Positions 1 through 9,853 of a DNA stretch of 64,000 nt are shown one piece after another. Positions within the stretch are counted from its first letter, which is position 1, and the number at the start of each line of letters is the position of its first letter. Position numbers and translations under genes: made by a program. The stretch is from assembly GCA_903825315.1 (NCBI GenBank), contig CAIKAD010000001.1, forward strand, positions 248,001-312,000. Direction: 5' to 3'. Source of the stretch: an uncultured Candidatus Peregrinibacteria bacterium. GTDB taxonomy: Bacteria > Patescibacteriota > Gracilibacteria > Peribacterales > Peribacteraceae. The notes beneath the pieces were generated by a model. The model searched no databases and had not been told where the DNA came from. It was given only the letters and a program-made list of their open reading frames with translations.

Positions 1-92
1 ATGCTGGCTTCCTCGAGAAATTGGCGGCGGCTCATGGGATCCTCAGGATTGTGATGGGATGATTCCGGGTTTTCCTTCATGATTTCGGACAT
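1..92 (-). CDS. N-terminus of a protein with a twin-arginine-like motif (partial, runs off window)
   Basis: Reverse strand reads MSEIMKENPESSHHNPEDPMSRRQFLEEAS..., an SRRxFL Tat-like motif; open to window edge. Confidence 0.4.
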   Translation of the reverse strand, partial: MSEIMKENPESSHHNPEDPMSRRQFLEEAS

Positions 93-235
93 AGGGTGTG
101 GGTAAAGATTGCGAACCAGAGTACGAAAGTCCGTCTAAAAATCAAGGCTCTTAAGAGGTTGGTCTGTCGGGGGAGAATCTCAAAACTAAACCATTTCTTT
201 GACCTCATTGGCGGGATGGCAGAAACTGTCCATCT

Positions 236-493
236 ATGATGAACTGGTGGTACGGTTACGGCGGTCCCGGTATTGCGGTCTTCGGTGGGATCATGATGAT
301 CCTCTGGTGGGCGCTGATCATCATCGCCATCGTTGCGGTAATCCGGTGGATTCGGTGGAACACGCCCGGTGGGCGCGGCCATCATAACGGCTGGCGTTCA
401 TCGTCTGCTTTGGAAATCCTTCAGGAACGTTTTGCGAAAGGGGAGATTGATGAAAAGGAGTACGAGCGGAGGAAGAAGGTGCTGGAGGAATAG
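236..493 (+). CDS. small membrane protein with C-terminal SHOCT domain
   Basis: TM segment followed by ALEILQERFAKGEIDEKEYERRKKVLEE (SHOCT signature). Confidence 0.8.
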   Translation: MMNWWYGYGGPGIAVFGGIMMILWWALIIIAIVAVIRWIRWNTPGGRGHHNGWRSSSALEILQERFAKGEIDEKEYERRKKVLEE

Positions 494-529
494 TGTGGAT
501 CTTCGGTCCACGGTGAAGGAAGTTCGTTC

Positions 530-1255
530 TCACCCCGCAAACCGGATAGCGAGGTAGAGTACTGCCATGCCCGCGATGGTCATGGCCGTCGTGAGGAACT
601 TGGGATGCCGGTGGTGGCTTTCCGGAATGAGGTCGGAAGCACCGATGTAGAGGAAGAATCCCGCGAACAGCGCCAGGAGAAGGCCGAGCGAATCCTGCGT
701 AACACGGAAGAAAAGCGTCACGGTGATGCCAAGAAGAGGCGCCAGTGCATCGACCACGAGCCAGCGCAGCGCCTTGTTTACGGTTCCCCCGTGATGGACG
801 ACGACCTGCACGGTGTTGATTCCGTCGCTAAAATCGTGCGCGAGGACGGCGGCGGCGACGATAGCGCCGACAGAAGTGGAAACCTGAAAGGCCAGGCCGA
901 CACCGAGGCCATCAAGAAAGGAGTGGACGGCGAGCGACCCGGCGCGCACGTGCCCGCGCGATTCCACGCCGAGTTGTTCTCCCTCTTCGTGGGCGTGGTT
1001 ATGGAGCAGGATGACCCGGTCGAGCACCAGGTAGAGCAGAAAGCCGAGTGCGGTGAAGGACAGCACAGTGGAGGCGTCGTACGTGTTGCTGCTGAGTTCC
1101 ACGGCTTCGGGTATGATGTCAAAAAATGCGACAGCGACTACCGCCCCTGCGCTAAACCCCAGGATGAGGTGCATTTTGTCTCGTAGCTTCAGCGCAAGGC
1201 ATCCGCCGATCATTGTGGCAATGAACGCAGCGCAACCCAACAGAAATGCTGTCAT
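530..1255 (-). CDS. ZIP family metal transporter
   Basis: HSFLDGLGVGLAFQ and DFSDGINTV motifs, multi-TM topology. Confidence 0.8.
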   Translation of the reverse strand: MTAFLLGCAAFIATMIGGCLALKLRDKMHLILGFSAGAVVAVAFFDIIPEAVELSSNTYDASTVLSFTALGFLLYLVLDRVILLHNHAHEEGEQLGVESRGHVRAGSLAVHSFLDGLGVGLAFQVSTSVGAIVAAAVLAHDFSDGINTVQVVVHHGGTVNKALRWLVVDALAPLLGITVTLFFRVTQDSLGLLLALFAGFFLYIGASDLIPESHHRHPKFLTTAMTIAGMAVLYLAIRFAG

Positions 1256-1413
1256 AGGAGGAGGGTAATTGATGATGTCCCCAGCCCGTGCTTCGCTCTG
1301 TGAGCATGGACCATTTCGATTGCTTGCTCTTTTCAGGATATTTCGGGGGAGCTACGCAGGGCATCGGTGGGGGCATCTGAATTCTACATCGACGGTTCCG
1401 CATGAAAATATTC

Positions 1414-1490
1414 TGGTACCCCCGGCAGGAGTCGAACCCACGACCTCCTGGTCCGAAGCCAGGCGCTCTATCCAGCTGAGCTACGGGGGC
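1414..1490 (-). tRNA. tRNA-Arg(TCG), CCA encoded
   Basis: Cloverleaf on minus strand; anticodon stem CCTGG/CCAGG, loop CTTCGGA; TTCGACT T-loop; 3' CCA in DNA. Confidence 0.93.
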
Positions 1491-1672
1491 ATGCGGGAGG
1501 AAGTATATTCTTTCTTCGGAGAACGCGCAGGCGCTTTTTGAATACGCTTTCGCAAACGAACGCTAGGCCAGCTGCCTGTCCACCATAGCTCGCCGCAGCG
1601 AGCAAAGGTGGAAGCTACGGGGTATGCAGGAGGAATATTTTGCTGTTGTTCGCGCAGAAGAGTTCCTTTCCG

Positions 1673-1700
1673 AGAAAAACCCCCAACTTGCGGTTGGGGG
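1673..1700 (-). terminator. rho-independent terminator downstream of the 1733..2263 gene
   Basis: Minus-strand CCCCCAACCGCAAGTTGGGGG followed by TTTTTCTC. Confidence 0.85.
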
Positions 1701-1732
1701 TCGTTGTTCTTCCTGTGCAGGGATGGAAGAAA

Positions 1733-2263
1733 CTACGAAGTGGTGACGGGCTCGTGTTTCCGCATGAACATGCGGACGGTAGTGTTGGCTCCGGAGATGA
1801 GGATCTCGTCGCCGAGGACGTCGATGCGACGCACCGGCTGCTGAAGAGCCTGAGCACGGTGGACAATGTACCCTTCGTTGTCTTTGGCATAGTAGATAAC
1901 GTTTCCCTTTTCCGTGCCGACAACGATGAAGGGCTCCACAATGGCCACGGCTGTGGGCTTGCTTTCCAAAGCCAAGCAAAACCGAATCATGGGGTTCAGC
2001 TCGTTGCTGGAATCGTAGATGTATGGCCCCATGTTGCGGAAGTTCCACACGCACGCCCAGTTAAACCTAACGGAGCAAAACTCGTCACCGCCCGGACCGA
2101 AGCAGGCGACATCGCTGATGCCGCTGCCCCAGAGCCGGAGCGGTTCCTCGGCGTCCTTCCTGTAGAGATACAAAGAGTCACGTACGAGGATGACGGTGCA
2201 TTGGTTCTCGTAATGTGCAACCACTTTCCCGTCCCGCCCGCTCACTGGCGTCAAGCGAATCAT
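1733..2263 (-). CDS. hypothetical protein, possibly beta-propeller-like
   Basis: Intact 176-aa ORF followed by terminator; repeated beta-rich segments. Confidence 0.6.
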   Translation of the reverse strand: MIRLTPVSGRDGKVVAHYENQCTVILVRDSLYLYRKDAEEPLRLWGSGISDVACFGPGGDEFCSVRFNWACVWNFRNMGPYIYDSSNELNPMIRFCLALESKPTAVAIVEPFIVVGTEKGNVIYYAKDNEGYIVHRAQALQQPVRRIDVLGDEILISGANTTVRMFMRKHEPVTTS

Positions 2264-2444
2264 CCCATATTCCTTTCTAAAAGGATGTCCAATTCCTTCC
2301 CGCCCTGTGCTGAGAAAGAACTAAATATAATTATAAGATAATATTAACTACATAGCAAATTATCAGATTTTACGTTTTATCCGCTTATCTTCGTGTGTAT
2401 TTCGCAAGTGAACACCGAAAATCCTTCAATGCTACACTGTTTTC

Positions 2445-2804
2445 ATGCCCCTATCCGACGACGACCAGGACGAGCCGCTCAGTAGCCGCCGGGCGCTGGA
2501 GCGGGCGGACCATGGCAAGCAGGAGAAGGTGGAGCAGAAGAAAAATCAGGAACAGAAGCGGGAACTTTCCAAGCTCAAGTTGGATGTCCTCCGGCAGAAG
2601 ATGGCGCCGCAGCAACCGGAGGAGAAGAAGGAGGAAGAGAAGGGGGAGGGAGTGAAGACCAGGACCCGCGAGGAAGAAGCGAGACAGGGTGTAGATTCCG
2701 TGCATTCTAAACCTGGCGCCGAGACGATTATTAAAAAGGAGCAGCAGAAGGAGGAGGTGAAGAGGCAGGCGGTGTATGAGCAGGGGAAGGATCAGACGGC
2801 GTAA
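2445..2804 (+). CDS. charged (Glu/Lys/Arg-rich) coiled-coil protein
   Basis: 119-aa ORF of highly charged low-complexity composition. Confidence 0.55.
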   Translation: MPLSDDDQDEPLSSRRALERADHGKQEKVEQKKNQEQKRELSKLKLDVLRQKMAPQQPEEKKEEEKGEGVKTRTREEEARQGVDSVHSKPGAETIIKKEQQKEEVKRQAVYEQGKDQTA

Positions 2805-3976
2805 GGATGCGGATGGGACGACACGGGTTTGTCGGCCATCACTTCTTCGTACACGGAGAGGAATGCGGCAGTGACGGATTGCGGTGCATGGCTGTGTGCT
2901 TCCGTACGGCCGTGCTCTCCCATGGTCTTGCGGAGTGCGGGGTCCTTGAGAAGGCGGATGATGTGGCTTGCCAGTGTGTCCGTATCGCCCGGTTCTGCAA
3001 TGAAGCCGGTCTCTCCATCACGAATGACTTCCGGTAGTGCTCCTATCCGCACGCCGACAACCGGGAGTCCGCACGCCATGCTCTGCAGGGTGGTGAGGGA
3101 CTGCGTTTCCACCCTACTCGTGATCACCATTACGTCCGCTGCGTTCACGGTTTCCACCAGCCTTTCCCCATGGAGCGCGCCGAGGAATCGCACTCGGTCC
3201 AAAATACCCAGATGTGCGGCATGGGATTCCAGTGACGCACGTTCCAGTCCGTCCCCCACCACGAGAAGGGTGCAGGGAGTGCCACGGGCTATAACCTTGG
3301 CAGTGGCTTCTATTGTCTCCTCCACGCGTTTTTCCCGCGAGAGCCGGCCGAAGGAGAGAAGGGTTGGCCCTTCCAGGTCCAGTGCCTTCCGCACGGGGCT
3401 CTTGTCGGGCAGCGGACGGAACGCGCCGGTATTCAGTGGATTGGAAATCACATGAGGGACCAACCCCGGACGGAGCCGGAGCGTGGAAGCCATGGATTGC
3501 GAGGGGGAGGTGACGGCGGCGCAGTGGTTGTAGAACCACGACTCGTATCGGCGCGCGAAGAAGCGGGCCCACCGGTAATCGAGCCAGAAGAAATTCAGAT
3601 AGTCCGACGGCGAACCGTGGCTCGTACCGATGAGAGGAACGTTAAGGATTTGCATTGCACGTATCGCCATCACGCCGGTGGTCGCAAAACCATGCGTGTG
3701 GATCACGTCCGGCTGGAACGCACGGAGGTTTTCCAGCATGGCGTGCTTTCCCCAACAGATCCGGTAGTCCGGCATCCAGGGAATGCCGATATTGGGAAGA
3801 GGGAACGTTACTTCCCGCAGGGTGTCGTCAAAATCCCGCGCTGCGGCGTAGCGGGGGGCGTAGAGCCGGACGGCATGCCCCTGTTCTTCCAGTGTTTCCA
3901 TCAGCATGCGAACGGCATCGCTCACCCCGCTTAACTGGCGGAGGGAAAAATCACTGAAGAACGCAATGCGCATCAA
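2792..3976 (-). CDS. glycosyltransferase family 4 (GT-B)
   Basis: HTHGFATTGVMAIRAM, GRLSREKRVEETIEA, E(x7)E motif region MACGLPVVGVRIGALPEVI. Confidence 0.9.
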   Translation of the reverse strand: MMRIAFFSDFSLRQLSGVSDAVRMLMETLEEQGHAVRLYAPRYAAARDFDDTLREVTFPLPNIGIPWMPDYRICWGKHAMLENLRAFQPDVIHTHGFATTGVMAIRAMQILNVPLIGTSHGSPSDYLNFFWLDYRWARFFARRYESWFYNHCAAVTSPSQSMASTLRLRPGLVPHVISNPLNTGAFRPLPDKSPVRKALDLEGPTLLSFGRLSREKRVEETIEATAKVIARGTPCTLLVVGDGLERASLESHAAHLGILDRVRFLGALHGERLVETVNAADVMVITSRVETQSLTTLQSMACGLPVVGVRIGALPEVIRDGETGFIAEPGDTDTLASHIIRLLKDPALRKTMGEHGRTEAHSHAPQSVTAAFLSVYEEVMADKPVSSHPHPYAV

Positions 3977-3996
3977 ACCGAGAATACACCATCTGA

Positions 3997-4578
3997 TCAG
4001 GCAATGTCGTTCGGGGAGGGCGGAAGGGCCCTTTTGGCTATTCTGCTAACGAGGATGAAGCCTGTGACGAAGAAGACAATACCCAAAGTTACCACCACGC
4101 CGGCGATCTCGAGTGAATGATTCACCATCCTGTAGGAATCACCGAATTTGTAGCCGAGGAAGCAGAGCACGGAGTAGTTGGAAGCTGCAATGAACAGGGC
4201 AGTGGGGAGATACCGGCGCAGCGGTAGGCGGGCAAGCCCCGCGCTCATAAGGAGCGCCGGACTGAGGCCGAACGCCCATTTGCTGAGGAGCATAGATTTG
4301 AACGTATGTTCGTGCCAAAAGTGCTCTACGGCGTCGAGGCGGTTGCCGAGTTTCTTCACGAGTCGCGTTTGGTGGCCGGTCTTGCCCAGCCAGTACAAGG
4401 TGAGGTCGGGGATGATGTCGCCGAGGATGAGGATGAGGAGCGTGGGGACCAGTTCCAGCACGCCCATCGATACCAAGAAGCCCGCGATGAGCGCCACGGC
4501 CGGCCCCTCCACGACGGCGAGGGGAAGGAGCAGCCAATACTTGTATGCAAGGAGGAGGGCGAGCGGAGCGGGCGGCAT
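3997..4578 (-). CDS. DedA/VTT-domain family membrane protein
   Basis: Multi-TM protein with DedA-like GDIIPDLTLYWLGKTGH and KWAFGLSPALLMSAGLARLPLRRYLP segments. Confidence 0.75.
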   Translation of the reverse strand: MPPAPLALLLAYKYWLLLPLAVVEGPAVALIAGFLVSMGVLELVPTLLILILGDIIPDLTLYWLGKTGHQTRLVKKLGNRLDAVEHFWHEHTFKSMLLSKWAFGLSPALLMSAGLARLPLRRYLPTALFIAASNYSVLCFLGYKFGDSYRMVNHSLEIAGVVVTLGIVFFVTGFILVSRIAKRALPPSPNDIA

Positions 4579-4583
4579 AGGGC

Positions 4584-5294
4584 CTACCGGTAATCTTTAT
4601 ACTTTCGTGTTACGGGACGGTGCAGGAAAAACTCCGAGAAGAAGTTGAGGACGTAAACGGTTCCGGTCGTAAGCATACCCTGCCCATGGAACCGCCGCGC
4701 GGAAGAACTTACTCGGAAGGAGGGGAGAAACTTCACCGTTCCTTGTTCCCTGAGGCGGCGCGCGATATTGGTATCCTCGCCGTAGAATTCGATGGAAGTG
4801 TCGAAGCCTCCGATGGCGTCGAGCGCGACCCTGCGGACCACGAAGTTGCTGCCCATCACCAGTGCGCGCGTTGCGAAACTGAGCGAGTGAGCGATACGCC
4901 AGTAGGTGCGCACGACTACTTTTTTCCAGGAGGGCAGGTCGTAGTAATCGCAGGGACCGCTAAGGCAGACGAGGCGGGGATTTGCGGAAAATTCCTGCTC
5001 CATGAGCGTGAACCAGTTGGCAGGGACAAGCGAATCGGCATCCACATAAGCCAGCAGTTCTCCCTGTGCCGCATTGCGTCCTGCTTCACGCGCCCGCGTG
5101 AGGCCTTTGGCAGGCTCCTTCACCACGCGCACAAGCGGGTAGCTGCCTGCAAGTTCCGCTGTGCGATCCGTGCTCGCATTGTCCACCACGACGATTTCGT
5201 GCAGCGCAGCCGTCTTATGGCGCAGGATGCTCTCGATGCAGGCGCCGATGTACCGTTCCTCATTGTGTGCGGGGATAACAACACTGATGTCCAT
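4584..5294 (-). CDS. glycosyltransferase family 2
   Basis: MDISVVIPAHNEERYIGACIESILRHKT...EIVVVDNASTDRTAE...AYVDADSLVP. Confidence 0.93.
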   Translation of the reverse strand: MDISVVIPAHNEERYIGACIESILRHKTAALHEIVVVDNASTDRTAELAGSYPLVRVVKEPAKGLTRAREAGRNAAQGELLAYVDADSLVPANWFTLMEQEFSANPRLVCLSGPCDYYDLPSWKKVVVRTYWRIAHSLSFATRALVMGSNFVVRRVALDAIGGFDTSIEFYGEDTNIARRLREQGTVKFLPSFRVSSSARRFHGQGMLTTGTVYVLNFFSEFFLHRPVTRKYKDYR

Positions 5295-5604
5295 GGAGGG
5301 TGCGGGAGGAGGATCCGTACCAGATCAACCACAGGGCGCCGGGATCCCCGCGGTCTGTTAACAGCCGGATTCTACACTCCTTTCCGGTGATTTCATGTTG
5401 CAGAAGTGCAGTTTCTTTTAGCGGCTTCTCCGCACTTTGTGGTGCCTCTCCGGGCATAATTTCAAGTTCCTTGTATTATATTTCGCATTTCTCGTTCAAA
5501 GGGTACGTGCATTGTTGTTGATGCGTCGCTTGCACGGTCATGATGGTGAAGATGGAAAGCACAAAGTCATGGGGACGGGATAATCAAACCACGTACCTTC
5601 AGCT

Positions 5605-6123
5605 TCAAGAAGAAACCCTACTCGCAATATCACCCTTGGCGAGGTGCGCGGTCTTGGTGGCCAGCTTGGCGAGCTTCTTATCCGTTATGTTCTCTTCCTT
5701 GCGCGTCTCGTTGAGGAGGTCCGCAACCTGGTGGTACTGCAGGGTCTGCGCCAGCCTCCACGCGGAGGAGTAGCCTGCCATTTCGTAGTGTTCCACACGA
5801 CGCGCCGATGCGATGAGTGCCGTGTCAAACGCATCGGGCGTCGCGTCCTGCTCTTCCATCATTTCCTTTCCCTCCTGCAGGATGCCGCTTATGCCGGGAC
5901 AGTGCTCGCGCATGGGTGGTTCGCCGAGCGCTGCGAACGCTTCCTCCAGACGGCGCGTCTGCTCTTCCGTCTGGTTCAGATGATCGTCGAACGCTTTCTT
6001 GAGGTCTTCCGCATGCGCTGCGTCGCGCATTTTGGGAAGCACATCGGCAATCTGGTATTCCGCATCGTAGAGGTCGTGCAGTTCGTGCAGCAGGAGCGTA
6101 TGGAGGGATGCAAGATTTTGCAT
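5605..6123 (-). CDS. DUF892 / YciF-like ferritin-fold protein
   Basis: LHTLLLHELHDLYDAEYQIADVLPKMRDAA...EHYEMAGYSSAWRLAQTL...EEN. Confidence 0.9.
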   Translation of the reverse strand: MQNLASLHTLLLHELHDLYDAEYQIADVLPKMRDAAHAEDLKKAFDDHLNQTEEQTRRLEEAFAALGEPPMREHCPGISGILQEGKEMMEEQDATPDAFDTALIASARRVEHYEMAGYSSAWRLAQTLQYHQVADLLNETRKEENITDKKLAKLATKTAHLAKGDIASRVSS

Positions 6124-6199
6124 AAAAAAATGGGGAAGACGGCCTTTCTGACGTTCTCTTGGGGGTGAACTTTCTAGTTTTGTTCTTTCGCAGAGAACA

Positions 6200-6290
6200 C
6201 AAACCAATGATCCAAAATTCAAATCCCCAAAACGATTTTGAACAGGGACATTTTGGTACTTGGAATGTTGGAGCGTTGGTTCATTCGCCG
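6200..6290. repeat. word-type inverted repeat E1 (CCAATGATCCAAAATTC class)
   Basis: aaccaatgatccaaaattcaaatccccaaaacg vs reverse complement of cattttggtacttggaatgttggagcgttggttc. Confidence 0.75.
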
Positions 6291-6300
6291 TTCATTTCTA

Positions 6301-8097
6301 CTATCTGCGCGCTCTGCGACGGTCATTATCCGTCAGTAACTTCTTCCGCAGCCGGATCGACTCCGGCGTCACTTCCACCAATTCATCATCCGCGATGTAC
6401 TCCAGTGCCTGCTCGAGGGACATCGGCTGCACGGGCGTGAGGACGATCGCCTCGTCCGACCCCGATGCACGCATGTTCGTCAGTTTTTTCTCCTTGCATG
6501 GGTTTACGGTCATCTCCTCATCCTTGGCGCTCTCACCAATAACCATGCCCTCATACACTTTGGTCTGTGGCGTAATGAAGAGGCGGCCGCGCTCCTGCAA
6601 ACCCCACAGTGCGAAGGCCACGGCAACGCCATTCTCCATGGAGATGAGGGAGCCGTGCGACTGACCCGTGAGTTCGCCTTTAAAAGGCTCATACGTGAGG
6701 AACGAGTGTGTGAGAATGCCTTCCCCACGCGTTTCGATGATAAAGTCCCCGCGAAAACCGAGGAGTCCGCGCGTGGGAACCTTGTATTCCAGGCGCGTGT
6801 GTCCTTCGTGGGACTTCATATCGAGCATTTCTCCCTTACGCTTGGCGAGCATTTCAATCACGGAGCCCGTAAACTCGTCCGGCACGTCGATGATGGCGTG
6901 CTCAATCGGTTCCTTCTCCACGCCGTCTTCCGTGCGCATGATTACTTCGGGACGTGAGACCTGGAGCTCGAACCCCTCACGGCGCATGTCTTCGATGAGT
7001 ACGGAAAGATGCAACTCGCCGCGTCCGGAAACTTTGTACGCGTCCGTCCCGGGGATGTCTTCCACCTGCAGTCCCACGTTCGTCTCTTTTTCCTTCTCCA
7101 GCCTTGCTTTGATGTGTCGGGTGGTCACGAGGGAGCCTTCCTTGCCCGCAAAGGGGGAGTTGTTGACGAGAAAGTTCATGGTGATGGTCGGCGGGTCGAT
7201 GCGGATCGCGGGGAGCAGCTCCGCATTCTCATCCGTCGTGATCGTTTCGCCCACGTAAATGTCCGGGATCCCTGCAATGGTCACAATGTCACCCGCGTGG
7301 GCCTCATTCACCTCAACACGCTTGAGCCCCTGAGAGACGAGCACCTTTGTAACCTTTGCCTTCCGAACCTTGCCGTCCGTCGTTTTCACAAATACCTGGT
7401 CGCCCGGTCGCGCGATGCCTTCGTAGACGCGGCCAATGGCTAATCTTCCGAGGTAGTTATCATAGGAAAGAGAGCTTGGTTGCATGCGAAAAGCTGTATC
7501 AATTCTTTGTTCAGCTTCGGGGACATGTTCCATGATCAGGTCGAAGAGAGGCGTGAGATCCGTAGCAGTATCATCTAGCTTCCTCTTGGCAATGCCCTCC
7601 CGTGCGATGGCGAAGATGTACGGAAAGTCCGTCTGTTTATCGTTGGCGCCGAGCGCCACAAAGAGATCGAACACCTCATCTACCACTTCGAGAGGACGGG
7701 CGGCAGGCTTATCAATTTTGTTGATGACGACTATCGGAAACAGCCCTAGCTGAAGCGACTTTTTGAGAACAAATTTTGTTTGCGGCATGGGGCCCTCCTG
7801 CGCGTCCACCAATAGAAGAACGCAGTCCACCGTCCGCAGGATCCGTTCCACTTCGGAGCCGAAGTCTGCGTGACCGGGCGTGTCCACAATGTTGATCTTG
7901 CAGTCCTTATACTGGATGGAGGTGTTCTTTGCGTAGATCGTGATACCGCGCTCCTTTTCCTGTGCGTTGCTATCCATCATAAGTTCGCCTACCTGCTCAT
8001 GCGCGGCAAATGCGCCACCCTGTTTTAAGAGGGCGTCCACGAGGGTGGTTTTGCCGTGGTCAACGTGCGCGATAATGGCGATATTCCGGATGGACAT
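6301..8097 (-). CDS. typA: TypA/BipA ribosome-associated GTPase
   Basis: [29 protein letters not shown]-like domains; TRGLLGFRGDF. Confidence 0.97.
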   Translation of the reverse strand: MSIRNIAIIAHVDHGKTTLVDALLKQGGAFAAHEQVGELMMDSNAQEKERGITIYAKNTSIQYKDCKINIVDTPGHADFGSEVERILRTVDCVLLLVDAQEGPMPQTKFVLKKSLQLGLFPIVVINKIDKPAARPLEVVDEVFDLFVALGANDKQTDFPYIFAIAREGIAKRKLDDTATDLTPLFDLIMEHVPEAEQRIDTAFRMQPSSLSYDNYLGRLAIGRVYEGIARPGDQVFVKTTDGKVRKAKVTKVLVSQGLKRVEVNEAHAGDIVTIAGIPDIYVGETITTDENAELLPAIRIDPPTITMNFLVNNSPFAGKEGSLVTTRHIKARLEKEKETNVGLQVEDIPGTDAYKVSGRGELHLSVLIEDMRREGFELQVSRPEVIMRTEDGVEKEPIEHAIIDVPDEFTGSVIEMLAKRKGEMLDMKSHEGHTRLEYKVPTRGLLGFRGDFIIETRGEGILTHSFLTYEPFKGELTGQSHGSLISMENGVAVAFALWGLQERGRLFITPQTKVYEGMVIGESAKDEEMTVNPCKEKKLTNMRASGSDEAIVLTPVQPMSLEQALEYIADDELVEVTPESIRLRKKLLTDNDRRRARR

Positions 8098-8341
8098 TCT
8101 GAAGAATGGAGCAGGATCTGGGCGTAGTGGAGTCGATGTTGCGTTGCAAGGAGTGTGGAAGGGACACTACGAGACTTGAACACCGCGAAGCCAGGATCCC
8201 ATATACTTTACAGGAAAAGCTAAGGTTATGGAAGGGGGAACGTCTCCTGCCGTTCTACGATTATTGTCGTAATTGACTGTAGAGCCGCTTTCTTGGGTGG
8301 AGACGCTCACGTATCCATTCACATCATGCACGATCGGCCTC

Positions 8342-9379
8342 CTATCTTCTCCGCGAAGGCGGCCGGGAGACTGAGGAGGAGGACTGTTGCGCGGCGCTCC
8401 GTTTGAGAGAACGTGCGCGGGCGCGTTCCAGGAGGGATTGCCGTACTGGCCTGAGTGAAGCAGGACAGGAGAAGGTGGTGGTTTGAAAATTACTCGTCGT
8501 TATCGTACGAACGAGATCGGTGTTGGAAGAAACCGCGGTTACCTTCTGCTTTAACGGCAATGCGGTGCAGGATTGCACCGTAAAAAAGAGAGAGAAGGTT
8601 TTGGAGGTTCCGGCAGGGAGCGTGGAAATTGTACAGAGCAGGGTATCGTTCTTGTCTGCTGCCATCTGGCAGGCGCTATCGCTCTGTGTGGGATCCCACG
8701 CAAGGACATTCTGCAGAAAAGGGAACGATGCCGTAATGCCCTGGGCATCGCCGGGGCCGCTATTGGCAATGGTAATGGAGACGGGAAAAGCCGATCCGAT
8801 GGAGGCTTTGAGGGGTACGGCAAGCTGAGCAGTCATGCGCGTGCGGTTGTCCTGAGGATCTCCGGCATTCGGACCGCTCTCATAGGAGCAGGTGAATGTC
8901 GTTGTCACCTCGTTGCTCACGTTATTGGTGAGGTCAGGATCGGCAGTGAGAGGTTTGATGGTCGTCGTATGTTTCAGTGCGTCTGCATCGCACTGGTTGG
9001 ATGTGTAGGTGAGGAGCAGTGTGACGGAGTCGCCGCTTTCGATGGACGGAATGAGGCAGAAGATCTTCCCGTTGTACGTGTCCTTGGTGCAGGACGTATC
9101 CGATTCCGATGGTACAAACGTCAGCAGGGTAGGATCTGTCACATCCCAAAGGGTGATATTGTCGGAGCGGTCCGGGCCGAGATTCTTGACGGTCGCTTTA
9201 TACGTCAGGTATCTACCATTGCCCAATGTTGCTGGACCCTGCAGTGTGACGGAAACGTCGGCGGTGCCAAGGGGTGAAGAAAGGGCGCTCGCCGTTGATA
9301 ATCTTCCACTTTGTACTGTGCCAATGGCCACAAGCACACACAGGAGGACAGCAATCATCATCGAATGTTTGATGGGCAT
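8342..9379 (-). CDS. secreted DUF11-repeat protein
   Basis: Signal-peptide-like N-terminus; two repeats of the kind VKNLGPDRSDNITLWD / IANSGPGDAQGITASFPF. Confidence 0.8.
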   Translation of the reverse strand: MPIKHSMMIAVLLCVLVAIGTVQSGRLSTASALSSPLGTADVSVTLQGPATLGNGRYLTYKATVKNLGPDRSDNITLWDVTDPTLLTFVPSESDTSCTKDTYNGKIFCLIPSIESGDSVTLLLTYTSNQCDADALKHTTTIKPLTADPDLTNNVSNEVTTTFTCSYESGPNAGDPQDNRTRMTAQLAVPLKASIGSAFPVSITIANSGPGDAQGITASFPFLQNVLAWDPTQSDSACQMAADKNDTLLCTISTLPAGTSKTFSLFFTVQSCTALPLKQKVTAVSSNTDLVRTITTSNFQTTTFSCPASLRPVRQSLLERARARSLKRSAAQQSSSSVSRPPSRRR

Positions 9380-9440
9380 CATGAGTGGGAAAGTGGCCAA
9401 TACTGTAGCATTTATATTCTCGCCAGACGATAATCGGCAC

Positions 9441-9809
9441 ATGCAAAACGCTATCACATGGTTCGACATTCCCAGTACGGACTTTGAGCGGGCGGTGACG
9501 TTCTATTCTACGATCCTCGATGCTCCCGTGAGGGTGCAGGAATTCAACGGGCAGACGATGGGATTCTTTCCCATGGAAGGGAAGGAAGGCGTGGGCGGAG
9601 CGCTTATGCCGCCCATGGAAAACTTCAAGCCCTCCGCTCAGGGTACGCACGTGTTCTTCCCGGTAAAGGACATCGACAAGGCTGCATCCAAAGTGGAGCA
9701 GGCTGGCGGTAAGATCGCTGTGCCCAAGTACATGCTTCCCGATGTCGGCTGGATCGTGATGATCCTCGACACGGAAGGAAATTCGGTGGGGTTGCACAGT
9801 CCGAAGTAG
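9441..9809 (+). CDS. VOC (glyoxalase/bleomycin-resistance fold) family protein
   Basis: ITWFDIPSTDFERAVTFYSTIL...GTHVFFPVKDIDKAASKVEQAGGKI...ILDTEGNSVGLHSPK. Confidence 0.9.
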   Translation: MQNAITWFDIPSTDFERAVTFYSTILDAPVRVQEFNGQTMGFFPMEGKEGVGGALMPPMENFKPSAQGTHVFFPVKDIDKAASKVEQAGGKIAVPKYMLPDVGWIVMILDTEGNSVGLHSPK

Positions 9810-9853
9810 TCCAGCATTCACGTCCGGGGTATTTTGTGCAAAGATATTTGCCA

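Noticed and set aside
5644-6168. Long antisense ORFs opposite well-supported genes (also 605..1186, 13499..14524, 55663..56826, 42233..43003, 10229..11194)
   Set aside because: Opposite confident conserved genes, biased composition typical of shadow ORFs in GC-rich coding DNA.
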